A DNA stretch of 64,000 nt from Micromonospora eburnea (GCF_900090225.1 NZ_FMHY01000002.1:3410001-3474000); one strand, 5' to 3'. Shown: positions 44,388 through 53,013, numbered from the stretch's first letter. Notes: a model not told the origin generated them from the sequence alone. Numbers and translations: made by a program.

Positions 44388-44683
44388 GTCCTACCACGGG
44401 AAGCGGCTGTTGTTCGCTTCGTCCCTTCGTCCGCTGGCCGAGCGACCCGATGCGGTTGCGGCGGCCAGGTCCAGCGGGCGGGGGTCGGCGGGGCGGCGCG
44501 AACCGGCCGCGGTTACCGGTGTACGGGCAGGATGGAAGGCACGGCCAGTAGACAACGGCCAGGCGGGGGCAGCCAGTCCACGTCGGGTCGGTCCGAAGGT
44601 CGGCGTCGGTCATTCCCGCCCCACCGGCCGGGAAGGGCCTGGGAGCATCGGGGCGCGGCGCGAGCCGCGCCCCGATTTGTTTT
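44388..44683 (+). ncRNA. Candidate stand-alone non-coding RNA, about 296 nt
   Basis: The stretch between the TTGACA/TACCGT promoter and a strong intrinsic terminator has no credible reading frame. It contains several local helices: GAAGCG/CGCTTC (44400-44405 with 44415-44420), CCGCTGG/CCAGCGG (44431-44437 with 44471-44477), AACCG/CGGTT (44501-44514) and the terminator stem. Conserved landmarks of RNase P RNA, tmRNA and 6C RNA were looked for and not found. The length is similar to the 6S-like Ms1 RNA of mycobacteria, but class membership cannot be judged by eye. The start is inferred from the -10 box. Confidence 0.55.
44647..44683 (+). terminator. Strong intrinsic terminator of the candidate ncRNA
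   Basis: Arms ATCGGGGCGCGGC and GCCGCGCCCCGAT (13 bp) around a GCGA tetraloop, followed by TTGTTTT. The T-run is only on the plus strand, so it ends a plus-strand transcript, although no plus-strand gene lies directly upstream. Confidence 0.88.
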
Positions 44684-44713
44684 CCGGCGCGGTTGTGCCG
44701 CGGCTCGGGCCGG

Positions 44714-46021
44714 TCACAGGTGGCGGCGGCGCCACTCGGACTGCTCATGCTCGGCGGCGATCTGCTCGCTGAGCGCCACCTGCCGCACCTGTCGGCGCAG
44801 CGGTTCATCGCTACGCAGCCCGGCCAGCACCAGCGCGACGCACACCCCGGCGAGCACCGCCAGGCCGGCGATCGCCGGGAGCCGGCCGGCGGGCAGCAGC
44901 ACGACGATGAGCGCCACCACAGCCACGGCCTGCGCCGGCCGCAGCCGGTGGCTGGCCCGCACCGCCAACGCCAGCAGGCCCACGATGTAGATGATCACGC
45001 CGGTGAACAGCACCCGGTAGTCCAGCCCGAGCGCCCGCACCCGCCACGGGTCACCGTGCGGTTCGGCGATCACGGCCAGGTAGCGCTTCAGGCCGAGGGC
45101 GAACAGGATGATCCCGGCGAGCAACGGCAGGTGCAGGTACGCGTAGACGTCGCGGGCGTAGGCCGCCCGCTGCTCGGGGTCGCGGGTGCGGTGCAGTCGC
45201 TGCTCGAGAGCGGGCGCCAGGGTGTCGAAGTACATCCACCACAGCGCCGCGATGACGGTGACGCCGAGCAGCGACGCCACGATCACCGACCAGGTGGGCG
45301 GCGGGCCGGTGACCGGCTTCGGTCCCAGCCCCAGCGAGATGATCGACTCGCCGAGCGCGATGAGCAGGATCAGCGCGTACCGTTCCGCCCAGTGGGCGGC
45401 GGAGACCACGGCCAGGCCGACCTTGCGGATCTGGCCGCCGGCGGTGAACTCGATGCCCACGGCGACCCCCCACAGCGCCACCCCCAGCCACGTCGGACCG
45501 GTGTCCGGCTCGCGGGGCAGCGCCCCGGCGATCAGGATCAGCGTGACGCTGGCCAGCAGCGGCAGGCCGAGCCGCAGCGCTGAGCTGAACTGCCGCGCCG
45601 GGAGGCCCGAGGCGTCGCCGCAGGTCAGCAGTACCAGCACCTGCACCGCCCGGATGATCAGGTAGCAGATGGCGAAGACGAGCGGGCCGGGCACCCCGCC
45701 GGGACGGTTCGCGAACGCCTCCGGCAGGGTCAGGTTGAGCACGAACAGGGCGGCCAGCGTCACCGCGCCGATCAGCGGCATCACCCCCTGGTCGGTGCGC
45801 ACCAGGTTGCCCAGCGCGGCGAAGGACACCCAGCACCACCACAGCAGCGCCAGCACCACCACCCCGGCCAGCAGCGCACGTATGCTCAGGTTCTCCGCCA
45901 GCAGGGTGGTGACGTTGAGGAACGCGAGCACGAACACCAGGTCGTAGAACAACTCCAGGCGGGTGGCCCGGGACCCCGGCGCGGAGGGCAGGATCCGATT
46001 CCGCCAGCGGCCGGTGCTCAT
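44714..46021 (-). CDS. Low temperature requirement protein A (LtrA) family membrane protein
   Basis: 435 residues with about ten to twelve transmembrane helices. The LtrA signature is RLELFYDLVFVLAFLNVT near residue 25, with HWAERYALILLIALGESIISLG in the middle and HLPLLAGIILFALGLKR. LtrA was named for cold growth in Listeria; its molecular role is unknown. The ATG follows a CACACT box by 7 nt and may be leaderless. It is convergent with the candidate ncRNA. Confidence 0.92.
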   Translation of the reverse strand: MSTGRWRNRILPSAPGSRATRLELFYDLVFVLAFLNVTTLLAENLSIRALLAGVVVLALLWWCWVSFAALGNLVRTDQGVMPLIGAVTLAALFVLNLTLPEAFANRPGGVPGPLVFAICYLIIRAVQVLVLLTCGDASGLPARQFSSALRLGLPLLASVTLILIAGALPREPDTGPTWLGVALWGVAVGIEFTAGGQIRKVGLAVVSAAHWAERYALILLIALGESIISLGLGPKPVTGPPPTWSVIVASLLGVTVIAALWWMYFDTLAPALEQRLHRTRDPEQRAAYARDVYAYLHLPLLAGIILFALGLKRYLAVIAEPHGDPWRVRALGLDYRVLFTGVIIYIVGLLALAVRASHRLRPAQAVAVVALIVVLLPAGRLPAIAGLAVLAGVCVALVLAGLRSDEPLRRQVRQVALSEQIAAEHEQSEWRRRHL

Positions 46022-46085
46022 GCTGCCGAGTGTGGCAGCCCTCGTAGGTGCGGCGGTGCGAAGTCGCGGAACCGGGCCGGGGACC

Positions 46086-46721
46086 TCAGCGGCGGATGAG
46101 GCCGAGGTTGGCGGCGGTGGCGACGGCGGCGGTGCGGGAGTCGACGCCGAGTTTGGCGTAGATGCGGGCCAGATGCGACTTGACGGTGCCTTCGGTGAGG
46201 TGCAGCCGCTGGGCGACGGCCCGGTTGGACAGCCCGTCGGCGACCAGCACGAGCACGTCGGTCTCCCGCCGGGTCAGGGCGGTGACGGGGGCGCGTAGGC
46301 GGCTCATGAGCCGGTCGGCCACGGCCGGGGCCAGTGTCGTACGTCCCTGCGCCGCCGTGCGCACGGCGGCGGCCAGTTCCTCGGGCGGGGCGTCCTTGAG
46401 CAGGTAGCCGGTGGCGCCGGCTTCGATGGCCGGCAGGGTGTCGGCGTCGGAGTCGTAGGTGGTGACGATCAGCACCCGGGGAGCGCCGGGACGCGCGGTG
46501 ATGACGGCGGTGGCCTCGGCGCCGTTCATTCCCCGCCCGAACTGCAGATCCATCAGCACGACGTCGATGTCACCGGCGGTGGCGCGGGTGACGGCCTCCT
46601 CCGCGGTGGCGGCCTCGGCCACCACGAGCAGCCCGGGTTCGGTTTCCAGCACGGCCCGCAGCCCGGCCCGCACCACCGGATGGTCGTCGGCCACCAGCAG
46701 GCGGATGTCGGGGCCGGTCAC
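46086..46721 (-). CDS. NarL/LuxR-type response regulator
   Basis: 211 residues. The receiver domain begins IRLLVADDHPVVRAGLRAVLE, with the phospho-acceptor Asp in VVLMDLQFGRGMNG and the conserved Lys in GYLLKDAPPEEL. The HTH is ALTRRETDVLVLVADGLSNRAVAQRLHLTEGTVKSHLARIYAKLGVDSR. Its GTG start overlaps the histidine kinase stop (GTGA), so both partners are co-translated. The likely target is the divergent ABC permease/ATPase pair. Confidence 0.95.
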   Translation of the reverse strand: MTGPDIRLLVADDHPVVRAGLRAVLETEPGLLVVAEAATAEEAVTRATAGDIDVVLMDLQFGRGMNGAEATAVITARPGAPRVLIVTTYDSDADTLPAIEAGATGYLLKDAPPEELAAAVRTAAQGRTTLAPAVADRLMSRLRAPVTALTRRETDVLVLVADGLSNRAVAQRLHLTEGTVKSHLARIYAKLGVDSRTAAVATAANLGLIRR

Positions 46722-47917
46722 CGGTTCACCCCCGGCTCGGCGCCGGGCACGGGCGCGGTGACGGGCAGCCGGGCGGTCACGGTGGTGCCCTGCCCGGCGG
46801 CGGAGGCCACGTCGAGGGTGCCGCCGAGGGCGTGCACGCGGGCGCGCATGGCGGCCAGGCCGAAACCGGCGGCGCCCGGGTCGAAGCCGACGCCGTTGTC
46901 GGCGATCCGCACCGCCACCTGGCCGCCGGCGTGGTCGAGGGTGACCTCGGCGGTGCTGGCCTGCGCGTGGCGGACCGTGTTGGCCAGGGCGGACTGGGCG
47001 ATGCGCAGCAGGGCGACCTCGTGTGCGGTCGGCAGCGGCACCGGGTCGCCGGTGAGGTGGAAACGCGCGGCGAGCCGGTGCCGGGCCGACGTGGTGGCGC
47101 ACAGCCGCTGCAGGGCACCGGCCAGGGTGGTGTTCTGCAGGGCCGGTGGGGTGAGGGCGGTGACGAAGCGGCGGGCCTCGGCAAGGTTGTCCACGGCCGC
47201 CTGGCGCGCCTGCTCCACGTAGCGGGCGGCGTTGCCGGACCCGTCGGGCAGCGCCCGTTCGGCGGCGCGCAGCAGCAACTGGATGCTGGACAGGCCCTGG
47301 GCGAGGGTGTCGTGGATCTCCCGGGCCAGGCGTTCGCGTTCGGCCAGCATTCCGGCGGTGTGCTGGGCGGCGGCCAGGTCCGCGCGGGTGGTGGTGAGTT
47401 CCTCGATCAGCCGGCGCCGCTGCTCGCTCTCCTGGTACAGGACCTCGTACCCCCACACCACGGCCACCGCCACGGCCGCACCCAACGCCGGACCGACCGC
47501 GGTGGCCAGGGCGAACGAGCCCCGGTGGGCGGCGAAGGCGAGGATGGCCGCGAGCGCGGTCGCGGCCACCGCCACCGGGCCGGTCCGGCGTGGCAGCAGG
47601 TGCAGCTGCAGGAAGTAGAGCGGGAAGGCGAGCCACACCGCGTCGGCGGACAGGACCAGCAGCAGCACCCACAGCGCGCCCACGGCGGCCAGCCACCAGG
47701 CGGCGGCACGGTGGCTGGCCCGGGCGCGGGGCAGCAGCCCACCGGCCGCGTAGACCAGCGCCAGCAGCACCGCCGCGACGACCACACCGGACGCGTGCGG
47801 CGCGGCGGTGGCCACGGCCCGGCCGGCGGTCAGGGCGAGGAGGCCGGCGACCAGCAGGTGCAGGCACCAGGCCAGGGCGCGGGCGCCGGGAGTGGAGGTG
47901 GTGGCGGTGGTGTTCAC
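46718..47917 (-). CDS. Sensor histidine kinase (HisKA_3 type)
   Basis: 399 residues from the GTG at 47917 (GGAAG 5 nt upstream). The N-terminal half has about six transmembrane helices and no large outer domain, as in DesK/LiaS-type kinases that sense membrane state. The H-box is LAREIHDTLAQGLSSIQLLLRAAE and the ATPase motifs are VRIADNGVGFDPG and GFGLAAMRARV. It phosphorylates the response regulator encoded next. A gene pair for an FtsX-type exporter lies divergently, a common arrangement for envelope-stress or peptide-resistance systems. Confidence 0.93.
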   Translation of the reverse strand: MNTTATTSTPGARALAWCLHLLVAGLLALTAGRAVATAAPHASGVVVAAVLLALVYAAGGLLPRARASHRAAAWWLAAVGALWVLLLVLSADAVWLAFPLYFLQLHLLPRRTGPVAVAATALAAILAFAAHRGSFALATAVGPALGAAVAVAVVWGYEVLYQESEQRRRLIEELTTTRADLAAAQHTAGMLAERERLAREIHDTLAQGLSSIQLLLRAAERALPDGSGNAARYVEQARQAAVDNLAEARRFVTALTPPALQNTTLAGALQRLCATTSARHRLAARFHLTGDPVPLPTAHEVALLRIAQSALANTVRHAQASTAEVTLDHAGGQVAVRIADNGVGFDPGAAGFGLAAMRARVHALGGTLDVASAAGQGTTVTARLPVTAPVPGAEPGVNR

Positions 47918-47949
47918 GGTTCTTCCAGCGTAGGCGCGGTGGGACGGGA

Positions 47950-48014
47950 CGTCCTCTGCCAAAAGATGTAACCCGGCCGCCACGATTCGACCCGGGAAGT
48001 GCCGTCCTCGGCCA
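47950..48014. promoter_or_regulatory. Pair of 12-bp direct repeats, kinase/ABC divergent region
   Basis: CGTCCTCTGCCA (47950-47961) and CGTCCTCGGCCA (48003-48014) differ at one base and are 53 bp apart, close to five helical turns. They lie between the two-component genes and the ABC genes. They could be sites for the response regulator. Confidence 0.4.
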
Positions 48015-48080
48015 GATGCCGCCACCACACCCGCACGGCGACGCTGGGCAGGTACCGCTTCCGTGGAGAAAGGGCCCGCC

Positions 48081-49169
48081 GTGTTCGTCGCCTGGAGAGA
48101 CCTGAAGTTCGCCAGAGGGCGGTTCGCCCTGATGGGCACCGTTGTCGCGCTGATCAGCGCCCTGGTCGGGCTGCTGTCCGGGCTCACCGCCGGGCTGGGC
48201 CGCGAGAACGTCTCCGCGATCACCGACCTGCCCGCGGACCGGATCGTCTTCAACGCGCCCGCCCCCGGGCAGGACCTGTCGTACGCCGACTCCACCGTCA
48301 CGGAGAGGCAGTGGCGGCGGTGGGCCGAGGTGCCCGGGGTGACCCGGGCCGAGCCGTTGGGAATCACGGTCACCAGGGCCACCGCGGGTGAGGCCGGTGT
48401 CGGTGTGGCCGCCTTCGGTGTGCTACCCGGATCCGCGCTGGCCCCGGACGGCGCCAGGATCGACGACCGGTCGGCGGTGCTGTCCACCTCCGCCGCCGAC
48501 GACCTCGACGTGCGGGCCGGCGACAGCGTCACCCTGGCCGGGCGGACGCTGTCCGTCGCCGCCGTGAGCGGCGACGCCTCCTACAGCCACACCCCGGTGA
48601 TCTGGGTCAGCCTCGACACGTGGCGGCAGGCGGCGCCGCCGTCCGGGGCGGCCGACGGGCCGACGGCCACCGTGGTCGCCCTTGCCACCACCCCGGGCGT
48701 CGACGTCGAGGCCGCCGACGCGGCCGCCGGCACCAGAACCGTCGCCACCGGCGACTCGCTGTCCGCGATCGGCTCGTACACCTCGGAGAACGGTTCGCTG
48801 CAGTTGATGCGCGGCTTCCTGTTCGCCATCGCCGCCCTGGTCATCGGCGCGTTCTTCAGCGTGTGGACCATCCAGCGCGGTACCGACGTCGCCGTGCTGA
48901 AGGCGCTGGGCGCCTCCACCGCGAACCTGCTGCGCGACGCGCTCGGCCAGGCCGTCGTCCTGCTGGTCGCGGGCACCCTCGTCGGCACCGGCGTCGCCGC
49001 CGCCCTCGGCGTCGCCGTCACCGCCTCGGCCGTGCCGTTCCTGCTCACCCCCGCCACGGTCGGCGTGCCCGCCGCCGTGATCGTCGTCCTCGGCGCGCTC
49101 GGGGCCGCCCTGGCCGTGCGCCGCATCACCTCCGTCGACCCGCTGACCGCCCTGGGGAGCGCCCGATGA
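48081..49169 (+). CDS. ABC transporter permease (FtsX/MacB-like)
   Basis: 362 residues from the GTG at 48081, preceded by GGAGAAAGGG; a GTG six codons earlier is possible. One N-terminal helix (RFALMGTVVALISALVGLLSGLTAGL) is followed by a large outer domain (residues ~45-230) and three C-terminal helices with the FtsX motif IQRGTDVAVLKALGASTANLLRD. This topology is that of type VII (MacB-like) mechanotransmission or lipid/peptide exporters. It is co-translated with the ATPase gene (ATGA overlap). Confidence 0.92.
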   Translation: MFVAWRDLKFARGRFALMGTVVALISALVGLLSGLTAGLGRENVSAITDLPADRIVFNAPAPGQDLSYADSTVTERQWRRWAEVPGVTRAEPLGITVTRATAGEAGVGVAAFGVLPGSALAPDGARIDDRSAVLSTSAADDLDVRAGDSVTLAGRTLSVAAVSGDASYSHTPVIWVSLDTWRQAAPPSGAADGPTATVVALATTPGVDVEAADAAAGTRTVATGDSLSAIGSYTSENGSLQLMRGFLFAIAALVIGAFFSVWTIQRGTDVAVLKALGASTANLLRDALGQAVVLLVAGTLVGTGVAAALGVAVTASAVPFLLTPATVGVPAAVIVVLGALGAALAVRRITSVDPLTALGSAR

Positions 49170-49846
49170 GCCTCAACCTGACCGACATCACCCTCACCTA
49201 TCCCGACGGGGCGGGCCGGCTGACCGCCCTCGACCACGTCACCCTCGAGGTGCCCCGGGGCAGCCTCACCGCCGTCGTCGGCCCCTCCGGCTCCGGCAAG
49301 TCCAGCCTCCTCGCGGTCGCCGCGACCCTCATCACCCCCGACGCCGGTACCGTCACCATCGACGGTGCCGCCACCACCGGCCTGACCCGGGCGGAACTGG
49401 CCGACCTGCGTCGCCGCCGCATCGGCATCGTCTTCCAGCAGCCGAACCTGCTGCCCTCGCTCACCGCCGTGGAGCAGCTTCAGGTCATGGCCCAGATCAA
49501 CCGGCGGTCCCCGGCCCGGGCCCGGCCCAAGGCGATGGAACTGCTCGACGCGGTCGGCCTCGCCGGCGAGGCCGACCGGCGTCCCCACCAGCTCTCCGGC
49601 GGTCAGCGTCAGCGCGTCAACATCGCCCGCGCCCTGATGAACGAGCCCACCGTGCTGCTCGTCGACGAACCCACCAGCGCCCTCGACCACGACCGTGGCG
49701 CCGCCGTCATCGACCTGATCGTCCGCCTCACCCACCAGCAGGCCGCCGCCACCGTCCTGGTCACCCACGACCGCACCCACCTCGCCGCCGTCGACCGGAT
49801 CGTCGAGGTACGCGACGGCCGGCTGCGCGTGCCGGCGGCACGCTGA
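49166..49846 (+). CDS. ABC transporter ATP-binding protein (LolD/MacB-like)
   Basis: 226 residues. Walker A GPSGSGKSS, Q-loop IVFQQPNLLPSLTAVEQL, signature [15 protein letters not shown] and Walker B VLLVDEPTSALD are intact. It pairs with the FtsX-like permease encoded just upstream. The pair is divergent from the two-component genes that probably regulate it. Confidence 0.95.
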   Translation: MSLNLTDITLTYPDGAGRLTALDHVTLEVPRGSLTAVVGPSGSGKSSLLAVAATLITPDAGTVTIDGAATTGLTRAELADLRRRRIGIVFQQPNLLPSLTAVEQLQVMAQINRRSPARARPKAMELLDAVGLAGEADRRPHQLSGGQRQRVNIARALMNEPTVLLVDEPTSALDHDRGAAVIDLIVRLTHQQAAATVLVTHDRTHLAAVDRIVEVRDGRLRVPAAR

Positions 49847-49913
49847 CCGGCCGAGGGGACGACGCGGGGCTCCGAACCGTGCACACCGGCGGCGGGGGCG
49901 CCGCCCGGCCGGG

Positions 49914-49950
49914 TAGCCTTCGGCGCGTGATCGTGGTGAGGTGCCGGTGA
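49914..49950 (+). promoter_or_regulatory. Promoter TAGCCT and leaderless 7-codon upstream ORF before lnt
   Basis: TAGCCT (49914-49919) lies 7 nt before a GTG at 49927. That frame has seven codons and ends in TGA at 49948-49950, which overlaps the GTG (49947) used for lnt. The mini-ORF would also cover the GGTGAGG ribosome site of lnt, so its translation could gate lnt. Confidence 0.4.
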
Positions 49951-51554
49951 CGACGCTCGACCGGGAAGAGGTGCGTGCCACCGACGGGGCACGTGACGGG
50001 GTGGGAGCGCGGCCGCTGCCGCTGTGGGTGGCCGTGCCGCTGGCCGTCGCGGCCGGGCTGGCGCTGCTGGCCGCGTTTCCCCCGTACGGGAGGTGGCCGC
50101 TCGCCCCGGTCGGGGTGGCGTTGCTGGCCGCGGCGGTCCACCGGCGGCGGCTGCGGGCCGGCGCCGGGCTGGGTTTCCTCACCGGGGTGGCGCTGTTCGC
50201 GCCGCTGCTGGAGTGGACCAACCTGCACACCGGCGCCCTGCCGTGGATCCTGCTGTCCCTGCTGCAGGCCGGGTATCTCGCGCTGCTCGGTGCCGCCGCC
50301 GCCTGGGTGTCGCCGCTGGTGGACCGGTGGCGGTGGACGTGGCCGGTGCTCACCGGGGTGCTGTGGGTGGGGCAGGAGGCGCTGCGCGCCCGCACCCCGT
50401 TCGGCGGGTTCCCGTGGGGGCGGCTGGCGTTCAGCCAGGACACCTCCCCGCTGCTGCGGCTGGCCGCGCTCGGCGGCGCCCCGCTGGTCACCTGCGCGGT
50501 CGCGGTGGCCGGCGGCGTCGTGGTCGCCGCCGCCTGGCGGGACTGGCGCCGACCCGCGGGGCACTGGCGGCCGGTGGCAGGGGCTGGCGCCGCGCTGGCC
50601 GCCCTGCTCGCCGCCGGGGGCGCCGTCCCGGTGGGCGTACGCGGCGGCGGGGACACCGTCACCGTCGCCATCGTGCAGGGCAACGTGCCCCGCCTCGGGC
50701 TGGACTTCAACGCCCAACGGGAGGCCGTGCTCGACAACCACGTCAACGCCACCCTGAAACTGGCCGAGCAGGTCACCGCCGGCGCGCAACGCCGCCCCGA
50801 CCTGGTGGTGTGGCCGGAGAACTCCAGCGACATCGACCCGCTGCGCAACCCGGACGCCGGATACCGGATCTCCCAGGCCACCGAGGCGATCGGCGTGCCC
50901 ATCCTGGTCGGCGCGGTGCTGCTCGGCCCCGACGCCGGGCAGGTCCGCAACGCCGGCCTGCTGTGGCGGCCCGGCGGCGGCGTCGACCTCGACCAGTCGT
51001 ACGTCAAGCGGCACCCGGTGCCGTTCGCCGAGTACGTGCCGCTGCGCAAGATCGCCCGGATGGTCAGCGCCGAGGTCGACCGGGTCCGCGCCGACTTCGT
51101 CCCCGGCACCGAGCCCGGGGTGATCGACGCCGGGGCGGTCACCGTCGGCGACGTGATCTGCTTCGAGGTCGCCTACGACGATCTCGTCCGGGACACCGTG
51201 ACCGGCGGCGGGCAGCTGCTGGTGGTGCAGACCAACAACGCCACCTTCGACGTGGCGGAGGCCCGCCAGCAGCTGGCCATGGTGCGGCTGCGCGCCGTCG
51301 AGCACGGCCGGGCGGCGCTGATGGCCTCCACGGTCGGGGTGTCCGGGTTCGTTACCCCCGACGGGCGGGTAGACGGGTCCACCGGGTTCAACACCGCGGC
51401 GGTGGTGGTCCGGCAGATGCAGCTCGGGGACGGGCGTACCCCGGCCACCCGGTTGGGGGTGTGGCCGGAGATGGCCCTCGCGGCGCTCGCCGTCGCGGCC
51501 CTGGCCGGCGCGGCGGTGCTGCGTCGCCGCCGGGGAGGCGACGCCCCCGGGTAG
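49947..51554 (+). CDS. lnt: Apolipoprotein N-acyltransferase
   Basis: 535 residues. Six or so N-terminal helices (VPLAVAAGLALLAAFPPYGRWPLAPVGVALLAAAV onward) are followed by an extracytoplasmic nitrilase domain. The catalytic triad is visible: E291 in VVWPENSSDID, K354 in YVKRHPVPFAEYVP, C405 in DVICFEVAYDD. A last helix (ALAALAVAALAGAAVLRRRR) ends the protein. It adds the third acyl chain to lipoproteins. The GTG at 49947 has GGTGAGG 5 nt upstream; a GTG two codons earlier has no site. The following Ppm gene is typical of actinobacteria, where Lnt and Ppm1 are adjacent or fused. Confidence 0.94.
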   Translation: MTTLDREEVRATDGARDGVGARPLPLWVAVPLAVAAGLALLAAFPPYGRWPLAPVGVALLAAAVHRRRLRAGAGLGFLTGVALFAPLLEWTNLHTGALPWILLSLLQAGYLALLGAAAAWVSPLVDRWRWTWPVLTGVLWVGQEALRARTPFGGFPWGRLAFSQDTSPLLRLAALGGAPLVTCAVAVAGGVVVAAAWRDWRRPAGHWRPVAGAGAALAALLAAGGAVPVGVRGGGDTVTVAIVQGNVPRLGLDFNAQREAVLDNHVNATLKLAEQVTAGAQRRPDLVVWPENSSDIDPLRNPDAGYRISQATEAIGVPILVGAVLLGPDAGQVRNAGLLWRPGGGVDLDQSYVKRHPVPFAEYVPLRKIARMVSAEVDRVRADFVPGTEPGVIDAGAVTVGDVICFEVAYDDLVRDTVTGGGQLLVVQTNNATFDVAEARQQLAMVRLRAVEHGRAALMASTVGVSGFVTPDGRVDGSTGFNTAAVVVRQMQLGDGRTPATRLGVWPEMALAALAVAALAGAAVLRRRRGGDAPG

Positions 51555-51592
51555 GACGAGCGCCGGTACGCCGGCGGGGAGGCGGTACGACG

Positions 51593-52384
51593 GTGCGTGT
51601 GGCAGCCGAGCGGCGGACATCCGGGCATCCCGGGGTGGGACGGGTGCTCGTGGTCATCCCCACCTACAACGAGGCCGACAACGTCCGCCGGACCGTCGCG
51701 GGGGTCCGCGAGGCCGCGCCAGCGGTGGACGTCCTGGTCGCCGACGACAACAGCCCCGACGGCACCGGCGCGATCGCCGACGCGCTGGCCCGTTCCGACC
51801 CGCATGTGCACGTGCTGCACCGGCAGGGCAAGGAGGGCCTCGGCGCGGCCTATCTGGCCGGTTTCGCGTGGGCCCGGGAGCGCGGCTACGACGCCGTGGT
51901 GGAGATGGACGCCGACGGCTCGCACGCCCCGCAGGACCTGCCGGCGTTGCTGGCCGCCGCCCGGGACGCGGACGTGGTGATCGGGTCGCGGTGGACCCGT
52001 GGCGCGCGGGTGCTGAACTGGCCGCTGCGGAGGCTGCTGCTATCGCGCTGCGGCAACCTGTACGCGCGGCTGGCGCTGGGCATGCCGGTCTCCGACGCCA
52101 CCGGCGGCTATCGGGTGTACCGGTCGACGGCGCTGGACGCCATCGACCTGGACTCGGTGCGCTCCCAGGGGTACGCGTTCCAGGTGGAGCTGTCCCGCCT
52201 GGCGCACCGGGCCGGGGTGCGGATCGTGGAGGTGCCGATCACCTTCGCCGAGCGGGAGCACGGCGACAGCAAGATGAGCCCGCTGATCGTGGCCGAGGCG
52301 TTGTGGCGGATCACCAGTTGGGGGCTGCGGGACCGCGCGGCGGCCGGGCGGGGCCGGCCCGACGAGTTGGCCCGGTGGCCGTGA
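51593..52384 (+). CDS. ppm1: Polyprenol monophosphomannose synthase (GT2)
   Basis: 263 residues. The motifs VLVVIPTYNEADNVRRTV, VADDNSPDGTGAIAD, VVEMDADGSHAPQDL (metal site) and VIGSRWTRGARVLNWPLRRLLLSR match dolichol-phosphate-mannose-type synthases; there is no membrane anchor, as in the catalytic domain of mycobacterial Ppm1. It transfers mannose from GDP-mannose to polyprenyl phosphate, the donor for lipoglycans and protein O-mannosylation. GGGAGG lies about 10 nt before the GTG. In M. tuberculosis this domain is fused to Lnt; here the two genes are separated by 38 nt. Confidence 0.93.
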   Translation: MRVAAERRTSGHPGVGRVLVVIPTYNEADNVRRTVAGVREAAPAVDVLVADDNSPDGTGAIADALARSDPHVHVLHRQGKEGLGAAYLAGFAWARERGYDAVVEMDADGSHAPQDLPALLAAARDADVVIGSRWTRGARVLNWPLRRLLLSRCGNLYARLALGMPVSDATGGYRVYRSTALDAIDLDSVRSQGYAFQVELSRLAHRAGVRIVEVPITFAEREHGDSKMSPLIVAEALWRITSWGLRDRAAAGRGRPDELARWP

Positions 52385-52437
52385 GCTCCGGCGTGTCATG
52401 CTGGAGAGGCGTGATGGCCCGTGGCTGAAGAGGTGAG

Positions 52438-52953
52438 ATGCGCCGAGGAATGAGGTACGTACCGCCGGCCCTGCTGCTGCTCGCGGTGCTGGAGCTGACC
52501 GTTTTCGTCCTGGTGGGCCGGGGCGTCGGGTTCGGCCTCGCCCTGCTGCTGGTGTTCGCGGTGTCCCTGCTCGGGCTGGCGCTGCTGCGTCGGGAGGGGA
52601 TGCGGGCGTGGCGGGGCTTCCGCGCCGCGGCCGCGTCCGGGCAGCCGCCGGGGCGGCAGGTCACCGAGGGCCTGGTCGGGTTGGCGGGTGCGTTGCTGCT
52701 GGCGTTGCCCGGCCTGGTCACCGGGGCGCTGGGGCTGCTGTTGCTGCTGCCGCCCGTGCGGCGGCTGGCCCGCGCCGGCGCGCAACGTGCCACCGAGCGG
52801 CGGGTGTCGTCGATGGTCGCCGGTGACCTGTTCGGCCCCCGCCGGGTCCGGGTGTACCGGGGGGCGCCGCAGCAGACGCCGCAGACGCCGCAGCCGGTCG
52901 CGGAGCCGGGCCAGGCCATCGAGGGCGAGATCGTCGAGCCGCGGCGGCCCTGA
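52438..52953 (+). CDS. fxsA: FxsA family membrane protein
   Basis: 171 residues. Three helices in the first 115 residues (ALLLLAVLELTVFVLVGRGVGFGLALLLVFAVSLLGLALLRREG and LLLALPGLVTGALGLLLLLPPVRRL) give the FxsA pattern, and the C-terminal 55 residues are polar with a PQQTPQTPQP run. In E. coli FxsA relieves F exclusion of phage T7; its normal role is unknown. A mini-ORF of five codons (52411-52428) lies just upstream. Confidence 0.9.
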   Translation: MRRGMRYVPPALLLLAVLELTVFVLVGRGVGFGLALLLVFAVSLLGLALLRREGMRAWRGFRAAAASGQPPGRQVTEGLVGLAGALLLALPGLVTGALGLLLLLPPVRRLARAGAQRATERRVSSMVAGDLFGPRRVRVYRGAPQQTPQTPQPVAEPGQAIEGEIVEPRRP

Positions 52954-52964
52954 GTGAGACGTGA

Positions 52965-52999
52965 CGAAGCGCCCCCGGGGTGACCCCGGGGGCGCTTCG
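52965..52999. terminator. 16-bp perfect hairpin between convergent fxsA and rbpA
   Basis: Arms CGAAGCGCCCCCGGGG and CCCCGGGGGCGCTTCG with a 3-nt TGA loop, placed between the two stops. It can serve both strands. Confidence 0.75.
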
Positions 53000-53013
53000 G
53001 TCGTTTGGCGTGC

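Noticed and set aside
44294..44400. Cobalamin riboswitch near the B12-dependent aminomutase genes
   Set aside because: It lies downstream of the operon and the conserved B12-box sequence is not seen; none was seen upstream of kdd either.
44388..44683. RNase P RNA, tmRNA or 6C RNA
   Set aside because: The conserved rnpB 5' segment, a tRNA-like tmRNA end and paired C-rich loops are all absent. The class is left open.
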